A stretch of DNA of 32,432 nt from an uncultured Lentisphaeria bacterium (lineage in GTDB: Bacteria; Verrucomicrobiota; Lentisphaeria; Victivallales; Victivallaceae), in assembly GCA_937888615.1 (NCBI GenBank), contig CALABZ010000306.1, positions 1 through 32,432 on the forward strand, in the 5' to 3' direction. Position numbers and translations under genes: made by a program. The notes under the pieces are model-generated. The model was given only the letters and a program-made list of their open reading frames with translations, ran no database searches and was not told where the DNA came from. Positions 8,101 through 15,341 of this stretch are shown here, piece after piece (position 1 is the stretch's first letter; each line of letters begins with the position of its first letter).

Positions 8101-8331
8101 GCCGATATAGAGAACGGCAAACTGTATGTGTCCCTGGCGGAGCCATTTGCTTCGCAGACGGATATTTCGATCCAGACAGCGCGGGCGGGACAGGATCTGC
8201 CGGGAATGCGTCATGAACAAAAGCTGGAAAACGGTCAGGCGGTTCTGGATATCCCCGCAGGAAAAGGTAATATTATCGTTAAAGTCCTTGAGGGTTATTA
8301 TCTGTTGGATGAATTGATACTTAAGCAATAG
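5137..8331 (+). CDS. Secreted multidomain putative glycosidase (beta-sandwich plus barrel, DUF6259-like)
   Basis: A 1064-aa protein. Residues 1-38 form a signal peptide (basic start, hydrophobic TAVMTGLLLLIAPDLYA). Residues about 50-235 look like a LamG/GH16-type concanavalin beta-sandwich (FRDDFNELNKTEW, then WYTVKIDWTPNAVELYLDG). Residues about 265-545 form a second beta-rich domain. Residues about 550-880 resemble a TIM barrel: WWDYN, then GGRLMLYFYPEA, then ADGCRLDVL with D740 and D745, then TTEHAGSD with E797. A C-terminal beta domain follows. The D-x-C-R-x-D strand resembles clan GH-D/GH31-type nucleophile strands, and the whole resembles uncharacterised DUF6259 proteins. It would act outside the cytoplasm on a polysaccharide; the substrate is unknown. 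It lies 7 bases before the GH31 gene. An AGAGG element precedes the ATG. Confidence 0.7.
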   Translation: MKFHRIILFNNGTALKITAVMTGLLLLIAPDLYAVFADEKVDSADKGGESAIFRDDFNELNKTEWKITGFAGGVSVKDGFLKLKTSGGPSEAIMITSSKEFIYASFEMRLRLSRIGAGTNNYLGFMSRSTWNDPTAQSCAWLLNSSAEVFQLFTMKESGPNSVVVSPKIEAGQWYTVKIDWTPNAVELYLDGKLVGAVRKAESIPAEAMPVVMDLFANDKTPLEMDIDWLTVKGRQKNPAEEKLAEVSSSIPLPTQVAAQPANLPDRAPSVTLVKDGAILENKYYKYVLNFAGEPKLTSLENKFLSGSRELLAAPSRLFMLHAGKMTCRNKSFKLLSCSREEKSDSCLLHTKWQSTDLPAVEFTVTFEVDNSPELSQQIALANRGNAEIAASISCPVLEHIKIGDKIEDDALFYPSETGICGMADYDFRGIYGYSLWMQVMAVFDPAAGGGLYTMAKDSGGNAKILMIRRKSKLDRRPPAYSEIWWHSQAPDGKIYDSLPGSSMIFKTLDFQLKPGQQGTVPTMITGVHPGDWHAPLKAYGSFVRNWFKHSKKVPQWYMDSFAYVSGHPSSGLHLLNQVHDTSSNGGGFYDNAKKQYRYADLMKTAERNSIMEFAFWWDYNCATPGNESSYAGDYISGMKFGDYDYPQRRGGQALLKAEVAKIHANGGRLMLYFYPEAVSFESKVFKEYGMALAAMTSPGKYEPRFGAEGKSCNYCVYTPEFRKYFSTLIADKVKGVGADGCRLDVLSYLFPCFNPAHEHYDGTFRSAVPAEQLNELLKSCQTAIREANPEGVLTTEHAGSDFLTQNTDGYLAQNKAWFGIPEFKSFRGFNQYRLNFMRFLFPEVKSIMAGLGFSVDESVQIGLFNASALSIMPPSGVLTFDSLRENGDAVNSGLMPEPYIETLVEHVYANYFPGKTKRLWTIYNRSGKQLSEQDLLEIPAADKVHYVEVINDVAVTAQAAGNRLTRLSLPVGSEKTAVVVELPEVLKADIENGKLYVSLAEPFASQTDISIQTARAGQDLPGMRHEQKLENGQAVLDIPAGKGNIIVKVLEGYYLLDELILKQ

Positions 8332-8338
8332 GAACTTT

Positions 8339-10663
8339 ATGGACATTCTAAAATTAAGCCACGGCATAGCTGTCGTCGTAAACGCCGGTCTGACTTATGA
8401 AATTCAGGCGGTCGCCGCCGGTATTGTCCGGGTACGTATTCTTGATGACCGGCGTTCAGAAGATTCTGAACCGGCTCTTACAAAGTACGCTTTCATCCGC
8501 GAACCTGAAGAGAAAATTGAGTTCAGTACGGAACGGAAGGCCGGAAGCGTAATACTGAAACAGCCGGATATTGCAACGGTTATCAGTGAAGACGGCGGTC
8601 TGGAATTTCTTGATGCCGCCGGTAAAAGTCTGACGAAAACCGCCGGGGGTATTCCCCCGGCATATCACCGGAACGGCCGCTGCCGGATGGTGTTCGACAA
8701 ACAGACGGACGAGAAATTTTACGGTTTCGGCGACCAGACGCGTGAGCGCGTCGAACACAGTGGACATCAGGCAATAATGTGGATACAAAACGTTGCCTGC
8801 TATATCCCGATCCCGTTTTTTATGAGCGATCGCGGTTATGCATTGCTGGTCAACACCACCTGGAAACATTATTATGATATGGGCGCGGAAAATCAGGAAC
8901 ATTATTTCTGGGAAGCGTTTGGCGGAACCATTGATTTCTATATATTTAGTGGCGACACTCCAAAAAAACTGCTTGAGGGTTATACCTTCCTGACCGGCAG
9001 GCCGCCGCTGCCGCCGCTGTTTTCCTTCGGCTTCTGGTTCCTGTGTGATACTCATGTCAACGCCCATGAACTGGTTGACGCCGGAATGAAATTCAGACAA
9101 CTGGATATGCCCTGCGACATCCTCGGACTTGAACCCGGATGGATGGAAAAATATTACGATTATTCCGTAACCCGTAACTGGTCGCCGGAGCGTTTTCCGA
9201 TTTCTCCTGGTCAGAGCCAGGGCGGACATTGTTTTATCTCCGCACTGAAAAACCTCGGTTTCAAGCTGGAGCTTTGGGAATGCAATGATTACGACTTGTC
9301 ATTTGAAGCCGAACGGCGCCATGTCGGCAAACGCGAACTTGAGGATTTCCCGGAAAGTGCCGTCAGGCACAATGGTCTGCATTTCCCGCTGATGCCGCAT
9401 GACCCGAACGTCGCTTACAAAATAAAAATGGATCAACTGACCAGAGAAGAAGAACCCTGGTTCGAACATCATAAGAAGTTCATTGACATGGGGGTTTATT
9501 TTTTCAAACAGGATGGCGCCAACCAGACGTTGGAACATCCCGACCGGGTATGGGGAAACGGCATGAGCGACAAGGAAATGCACAATCTCTATCCTCTGCT
9601 TTACTCCCAGCAGATGCATGAGGGCTTCCGTGACCATACCGGTAAGCGGCCGATTGGTTTTACTGTAAACGGCTATGCCGGACTTCAACGTTATACCGGT
9701 ACTTGGGCGGGTGATACCGGCGGTCGTCACGACAGCCTGGTAGCTATGCTCAATCTGGCTTTCTGTGCACATACTTATGTAACCTGCGATATGGAACCCA
9801 ATACCGCTGAAGGAATCCATTTCGGCTGTCTGCTGCCCTGGGCGCATCATAATAACTTTTTGCGCTGGCAATACCCGTGGCTACTCGGCAGGGAGATGGA
9901 GGATGTTCTCCGCTATTATCTGAAACTGCGGTATAAGCTTATTCCGTATCTGTATTCCCATGCTTACGAAGCCTGGTGCACCGGAACGCCAATTCTCCGG
10001 CCCATGAAGCTTGAATTTCCGGAAGATCCGGATACGGATAATTTAATGCATCAGTATATGTTGGGCAAAGATATCCTGGTGGGTGTATTTACCGATTCCG
10101 TTTATCTGCCGGACGGTGAATGGACCGACTTCTGGACCGGTAAAGTCTATCAAGGCGGAGCTGCCCGGAAAATTTTATTTCCCGCTGACCGCGGCGGACA
10201 ACTGCTGATCAGGGAAGGGGCGATTCTGCCTATGCTTGAAACGATGGACTATATCGGGCAAAAACCATGGAATCGGATATTGCTGCGTTTGTTTTCGAAT
10301 CACAGCGGAAGCACCGTAATTTATGAGGATGACGGTTTGAGTATCGCCTATGAAAAAGGCGAAGGAGCATTGACCCAAATAGACACCGTCGTGGATTCAG
10401 GATCACTGACTCTGAATATCGGCGCCAGGAGCGGTTCCTACATAAATATGCCTGAAAGGGATTATGAAGTGATTCTGCCGCCGGGAATGAAATACGAGAG
10501 AATCGTTTGCCGTGGAAAACCGGTAACTCAAATTACGGAACAGGAACGTGAGCTTTATAACAAAAAATCATTACCTTATATTTTTTCCGAGTCATCAGGA
10601 GACATTCATTTGATCCTCCCGGATTTTGCTGCCGGAGGATCTATAGAGTTCGTAAACTTGTAA
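8339..10663 (+). CDS. GH31-family alpha-glycosidase
   Basis: A 774-aa glycoside hydrolase family 31 enzyme. The N-terminal beta-sandwich carries FYGFGDQTR near residue 125. The barrel starts with PPLPPLFSFGFW. The nucleophile strand is FFKQDGAN with D392, and the acid/base strand is TGTWAGDTGG with D459. The HHNNFLRWQYPW and RYKLIPYLYSHAYE segments and a C-terminal beta domain complete the family pattern. GH31 enzymes release alpha-glucose, alpha-xylose or alpha-galactose, or transfer them; the KQDG strand differs from the KTDFGE of YicI-type alpha-xylosidases, so the substrate is open. No signal peptide: cytosolic, so it should act on imported oligosaccharides. It starts 7 bases after the upstream stop with AGGAA as ribosome-binding site, and is followed by a symporter gene. 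Confidence 0.9.
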   Translation: MDILKLSHGIAVVVNAGLTYEIQAVAAGIVRVRILDDRRSEDSEPALTKYAFIREPEEKIEFSTERKAGSVILKQPDIATVISEDGGLEFLDAAGKSLTKTAGGIPPAYHRNGRCRMVFDKQTDEKFYGFGDQTRERVEHSGHQAIMWIQNVACYIPIPFFMSDRGYALLVNTTWKHYYDMGAENQEHYFWEAFGGTIDFYIFSGDTPKKLLEGYTFLTGRPPLPPLFSFGFWFLCDTHVNAHELVDAGMKFRQLDMPCDILGLEPGWMEKYYDYSVTRNWSPERFPISPGQSQGGHCFISALKNLGFKLELWECNDYDLSFEAERRHVGKRELEDFPESAVRHNGLHFPLMPHDPNVAYKIKMDQLTREEEPWFEHHKKFIDMGVYFFKQDGANQTLEHPDRVWGNGMSDKEMHNLYPLLYSQQMHEGFRDHTGKRPIGFTVNGYAGLQRYTGTWAGDTGGRHDSLVAMLNLAFCAHTYVTCDMEPNTAEGIHFGCLLPWAHHNNFLRWQYPWLLGREMEDVLRYYLKLRYKLIPYLYSHAYEAWCTGTPILRPMKLEFPEDPDTDNLMHQYMLGKDILVGVFTDSVYLPDGEWTDFWTGKVYQGGAARKILFPADRGGQLLIREGAILPMLETMDYIGQKPWNRILLRLFSNHSGSTVIYEDDGLSIAYEKGEGALTQIDTVVDSGSLTLNIGARSGSYINMPERDYEVILPPGMKYERIVCRGKPVTQITEQERELYNKKSLPYIFSESSGDIHLILPDFAAGGSIEFVNL

Positions 10664-10687
10664 TCTTAACTCTTTAAAATCCTCGGG

Positions 10688-10712
10688 GCCGAGTCTTTAA
10701 GTCTGCCTCGGC
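10688..10712 (+). other. Small intercistronic hairpin
   Basis: GCCGAG (10688-10693) and CTCGGC (10707-10712) form a six-base stem around a 13-base loop, between the GH31 and symporter genes. No T-run follows. It may stabilise or tune the mRNA; it could also be chance. Confidence 0.35.
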
Positions 10713-10736
10713 AAACAACAGGAAAACTAATAAAAA

Positions 10737-12713
10737 ATGATTTCAACGATGACATGGATAGATTGGATAATATTGGGAATAATGTTTGTCGGCCTTTATT
10801 CGGTCGGAATGTACTGCCGGCAATATGCTAAATCGGTATTGACCTTCCTGGCCGCCGGACGTTGTGCCAGACGTTATGTAATGGCAGTATCCCAGGGAAT
10901 CGCGCATTTCGGGGCGATCGGTACGGTAGCGGCATTTGAATTGACTTATAACGGCGGGCTCACCCCGACTTATTGGGGTATGCTCCAGATCGTCGCCAGT
11001 ATCCTGCTGGCGATTTCAGGATTCTGCGTTTACCGGATGAGGGAAACCCGCGTTCTTACGGTCGGTCAGCTCATCGAAGAGCGTTACAGTCGCAAACTGC
11101 GTATTTTCATGGGGATAACTGCCTGGACTGCCGGAATCTTGAATTTTGGTCTGTTTCCCGCAGTAGGAACACGATTTTTCATTTTCTACTGCGGGCTTCC
11201 GGCATGGAATTTCCATTTTTGCGGTATTGAATTTTCCTTAATGTATATATTATTGATGCTCGGCCTGCTGGGCACAGTGCTTTTCCTGATTTTCATCGGG
11301 GGCCAGATTTCAGTTATGGTTACTGACTTTTTGCAGGGAATTTTCTGTAATTTCATAACTCTGATCTTATCCATAGCTTTGTTGGTCATGTTTAAGTGGA
11401 ATGACATTCTGGCGGTATTGACCGCCAATTCCACGCCCGGTCATTCGCTGATCAATCCGTTCCAGTCCGCCCATACTTCCGATTTTAATGTCTGGTACTA
11501 TCTCATCGTCTTTTTCGGCATTTTTTATACCGCCGGCAGCGGCGGCGGCGCTCAATGCACCCAGAGTGCCGCGTTAAATGCCCATGAAGCCCAAATGGGA
11601 GCCATTCTGGCTAATATCCGGGGCATGACCCTGATCGCGCTCGTGCTGCTGGTACCGGTCGTTTATACGTTTATGCATCATCCGGCCTATGCTGCCGACG
11701 CGGCGGCGGTTCAGGGCATACTCGCCAATATATCCGATCCGGTTTTGCGCAGCCAGCATACGGTCTCGGTGGTGATAAGTCATATTCTGCCGCCGGGACT
11801 GTTGGGAATTTTCGCCTGTCTGATGACGGTGGCGTTTGTCGCCAACCATGATACTTACATGCACAACTGGGGAAGTGTGTTTATCCAGGACGTTATCATG
11901 CCGTTCCGTACCAGGCCCTTTACACCGGCCCAGCACGTTAAATATTTGAAAATTTCAATTCTCGGGGTGGCCGTATTCATCTTTTTCTTCAGCCTGCTAT
12001 ATCAACAGAATGAACAGATTCTGATGTTCTTCGCCATGACCGGAGCTATATTTTTCAGCGGAGCCGGAATCGTGACGCTGGGCGCTCTCTACTGGAACCG
12101 CGGCACCACGGCTGCGGCCTGGAGCGCTTTGCTTATCGGCATGGGTTTTACCATCGCCGGGGCAATCGCCCGCCGCATCTGGCCTGGCTTCCCGATCCAC
12201 AGCATGTATCTCTATTTTATCGGCTGTCTACTCTGTATCGTTACCTTTATCGTTGTCTCGCTACTTGGAAAAACCCGTTTCAATCTGGATCGTCTCCTGC
12301 ACCGCAATAAATATCAGGTAAAAACGGATGAAATGTTCGAGGAACAAGTAAAAATCGCGACCTGGCAGCGGCGCCTGGGCATTACCGGACATTTTTCGAC
12401 TGGTGACAAAGTAATATATCTCGGCAGTATCGCCTGGACCGCGTTGATGGCGCTCACCTTTCTCCTGGTCATGACCATTAACTTTGTCATACCGCTTAAT
12501 GACTCGTTCTGGTCGGCATACTGGTGGGGTTACATTATAGCTTTTATAGCCTTGAACCTTTTTGTCGCTTTCTGGTTTGTAATTTGCGGATACGGCGATT
12601 TCATTGATCTTTTCCGGCAGTTGAAGAAATTGAAAGTGGATACTCAGGATGATGGTTGGATCAGCGCCAAAGAAGCGGTCGAATTGTCAGATAAGTCAGA
12701 AGTTGACAATTGA
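10737..12713 (+). CDS. Sodium:solute symporter (SSS family)
   Basis: A 658-aa, strongly hydrophobic protein with the SSS fold. It opens with IDWIILGIMFVGLYSVGMYC (first helix), followed by FLAAGRCARRYVMAVSQGIAHFG, which is the conserved helix 1-2 region. About 13-15 membrane helices can be counted. The C-terminus carries two extra hydrophobic helices (around residues 565-620) after the core, which makes it longer than classical SGLT-like members of about 500-550 aa. The family couples sodium entry to uptake of sugars, organic acids or amino acids. Its position between cytosolic glycosidases (GH31 upstream, GH95-like downstream) suggests it imports the mono- or oligosaccharide released outside. 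The start is supported by AGGAAAA upstream. No TonB-dependent or ABC transporter is present in the window. Confidence 0.87.
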   Translation: MISTMTWIDWIILGIMFVGLYSVGMYCRQYAKSVLTFLAAGRCARRYVMAVSQGIAHFGAIGTVAAFELTYNGGLTPTYWGMLQIVASILLAISGFCVYRMRETRVLTVGQLIEERYSRKLRIFMGITAWTAGILNFGLFPAVGTRFFIFYCGLPAWNFHFCGIEFSLMYILLMLGLLGTVLFLIFIGGQISVMVTDFLQGIFCNFITLILSIALLVMFKWNDILAVLTANSTPGHSLINPFQSAHTSDFNVWYYLIVFFGIFYTAGSGGGAQCTQSAALNAHEAQMGAILANIRGMTLIALVLLVPVVYTFMHHPAYAADAAAVQGILANISDPVLRSQHTVSVVISHILPPGLLGIFACLMTVAFVANHDTYMHNWGSVFIQDVIMPFRTRPFTPAQHVKYLKISILGVAVFIFFFSLLYQQNEQILMFFAMTGAIFFSGAGIVTLGALYWNRGTTAAAWSALLIGMGFTIAGAIARRIWPGFPIHSMYLYFIGCLLCIVTFIVVSLLGKTRFNLDRLLHRNKYQVKTDEMFEEQVKIATWQRRLGITGHFSTGDKVIYLGSIAWTALMALTFLLVMTINFVIPLNDSFWSAYWWGYIIAFIALNLFVAFWFVICGYGDFIDLFRQLKKLKVDTQDDGWISAKEAVELSDKSEVDN

Positions 12714-12730
12714 TAATTAAGTTGTATTTT
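12703..12730 (+). promoter_or_regulatory. Weak internal promoter candidate
   Basis: A perfect TTGACA (12703-12708) is followed after 16 bases by TATTTT (12725-12730), a four-of-six match. It overlaps the symporter stop codon and would allow separate expression of the GH95-like pair. Confidence 0.3.
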
Positions 12731-12750
12731 AGAAAAAGCAGGAAACTGAT

Positions 12751-15317
12751 ATGAAACAACAAACTTCGTTTGATTTTAATTCTTTCAAATGGCAAAGCTC
12801 CTGGCCGGAAAGTATAGCTCAGTACAATCTGGTTTATAGGACTCCGCCATCCGATCCTTTACAAGGTTTACCGCTCGGCAACGGACGCTTGGGGGCTCTG
12901 CTATGGTTCGAGGACGATGCCGTTGTCTGGCAGCTTAACCGCTGCGATCTTTTTGATGAAGTCGATTATGATACGTTCAGCAACTGGGCGCGTAGTGAGG
13001 AAGAAAAAGTAAGTACTTTGCGTCATGCCGGGCGCGGCAGGCTGAAATTTCAGCTTCCAGTCTTTGACCGTTTCTATCTTCGCGATTGCCATGGAGTCCT
13101 GGATATTGCTTCAGGAAAAGCGGTCATGGAAGTGGAGAGCTTTTATGGAAGCGTAAAAATAGAAGCGGTAATTGACGAAGGATCAGATAACCTGCTGCTT
13201 AGAGTTAAGGCTGAACTCAGCGAAACAGTGGCTCCGGAACTGGTTCTGGAACGCTACGGCTCGCGCACCTATTCACACTGGTACAGCCTGATAAACCGCG
13301 ATCCGTCTTTCGGACAAATACCAACGGAAGCGCTCATTACTGATGACGGCAACCTGGGATTGCGCATGAAAATGTCCAATCGGGAGTTTTCATATGCCGC
13401 CTCTCTGGACTGCAAAACGGTGACCCGTAAAGCAAATTCCTGTGAAGTTATTGCCAGAATGGCAGATAGTAACCAGCATTCATTTCGTGCTATCATCGGA
13501 GCTACCGGGCTTGTTCATGCCGAATCTTTCCAAGAATTGCTCGAAATCCAGCGAAAACTTAATTGGACAACAGCGGTGGAACTAACGGCTGCAGCCTGGA
13601 AAAAATTCTGGCAGAATTTTCGTTTGCGCTCGGCTAACGATTATCTGAATAACCTTTATTACCTCAGCCTTTATTTCTTCAACGCGTCCCAGCGCGGGAA
13701 GTACCCGGGTCGTTTTATAAACGGTTTGTGGAACTGGAACCGCGATGTTCAGCCCTGGAATTTCTTTTTCCATTGGAATCAGCAACAACTTTACTGGGGC
13801 GTTTATGCCGCAGGACATCCAGAATTGGCGGAAGCTTATCTGGATTTCCGTTTCCGCAACATGGACAAAGGCCTCAAAGACGCTGAAGAATATTTTAAGG
13901 TCAAGAGCGGAATTTTTGTTTCGGACGTCGTCGACTGCAACGGCGTAAATTCGGCCGCCGAACGCCACAATCATACGCCTTCCGCCCAGATTGCCATGAT
14001 TTCCTGCGGGAAAAAGCTTATCCTTATATGCGGGCCGCTGCCATTTTTCTGGCCGCCAATTTTTCCGGCCCGGGAGCCGATGGCCGTTATCACAGCCTGC
14101 AGGGTACCGTTTATGAAGGATGGGTTGAAGTAACCGACTCTATTACGGAAATATCTTGTCTCCAGGCTTTGCTGGGCGCTTTGCTGGAAGTTGCGGACGA
14201 ACTTGGCGAGGAACTCCCGGAAGCTGCGCATTACCGGGATATTCTAGCCGCCCTCCCGGATTATCCGCTTGCCCCGGGTGGTGCGTTTATTGACGCCGAG
14301 GGCAAATATACCGCAGGGAATTTTGTTGGTCAGCAGGCTTTGGGGGAGAAGTTTCTGGCCTCTGGATTCCGCGAAGGCGCGGTCGAACCGGATATTTCTT
14401 TCCGCTTCGGCAGTGACCAGCCTTTATCGCCGAATGTTGAGGATGTTCTCCACGCCGTCCGCGGCGATATGCGGATCATCTGCAAAGACAACCTGCTTTT
14501 CAATGAAGGAATATTTCCCTGGGCCGAACATTGTCCGGTATTTCCCTCTGGCGTCTTAGGCCTGGCTCAGAAAGGTTCTCCTGAATACGATGCGGCTGTC
14601 AATACCGCCCTCATTACCAGCACCTGCATGTTCGGCATGTATACGACCCCGATAGTTCTCGCCCGGCTGGGATTGGCCGAGGAGCTTAAATTTGAACTGG
14701 AGGAATATCCGGAATATACCCAGTGGTTCGCCAACGGTTTCATGCATTATGGCAGCCTGAGCATAATGCTGCCGGAAACATTTGTCCACGAAGTTCGCCA
14801 TACGGTGAAAGATGCGGCTTCTGACGGCAGCGTCAAGTTTCCTTTCGAACAATGGCCATTCCGGCATTGCGGCTTTGAACCTCAGGGCACGCTACTGACC
14901 GCGATGAATGAAAGTATGCTGCAGAGTTATGATGGGACTATCCGGGTTTTCCCGGCTTATGCTTATCCGAAAGGCAGCTTTACCCTGCACGCTGTCGGCG
15001 GCAGTATTGTCAGCGCGGAACTTGAAAACGGAAAGATTTTGTTTATTGCGATTTTCAATAAATTTAAACGTCAGGTAAAGGTCCATAATCCATGGAATAG
15101 CACGGCTGATTTTTACACTGCTTCCGGGACGCTGATCGGAACCTCAAGCGAAGATGTTTTCGAACTCGACTTCACTGATTATCTGGAGGTGATCATTATT
15201 CCAGCTCCTCTAAAGTGGGATGATTTCGTGGTGGTACAGGAAAATACCCAAACTAACCAAACTCCTAAAAAATCAGCAAAAGGCCGGGCTATGCTCGGCA
15301 TGGACAGATTGTTCTAA
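12751..15317 (+). pseudogene. GH95-like glycoside hydrolase broken by an internal out-of-frame deletion
   Basis: Two overlapping reading frames, 12751-14133 and 14028-15317, together form one protein of about 855 residues. The first holds the N-terminal beta-sandwich (GLPLGNGRLGALLWF, WQLNRCDLF) and the start of a six-hairpin (alpha/alpha) domain. The second holds the rest of that domain (EKAYPYMRAAAIFL) and the C-terminal part (NESMLQSYDGTIRVFP). The frames meet near 13996-14000. In the downstream frame, homology already begins at DFLREKAYP (13998), before the ATG at 14028. Aligning with the intact paralogue next door, the segment between AQIAM and DFLREK lacks about 11 residues, so about 34 bases seem to be missing. 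The family is GH95-like (alpha-L-fucosidase/galactosidase type); DUF5703-type proteins are an alternative. No signal peptide. A good AGGAAA site precedes the ATG. Confidence 0.75.
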
Positions 15318-15341
15318 CGCTTCGAAAGAGAGAATCAACTT

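Noticed and set aside
14008..14016. Programmed -1 frameshift at GGGAAAAAG
   Set aside because: The heptamer is not a canonical X-XXY-YYZ slippery site, and the downstream-frame homology starts before it, so slippage here would not restore the protein.
14028..15317. A separate gene starting at ATG 14028
   Set aside because: Family homology in this frame begins upstream of the ATG (DFLREKAYP from 13998), and the region continues the GH95-like domain of the upstream frame. It is the second half of a broken gene.
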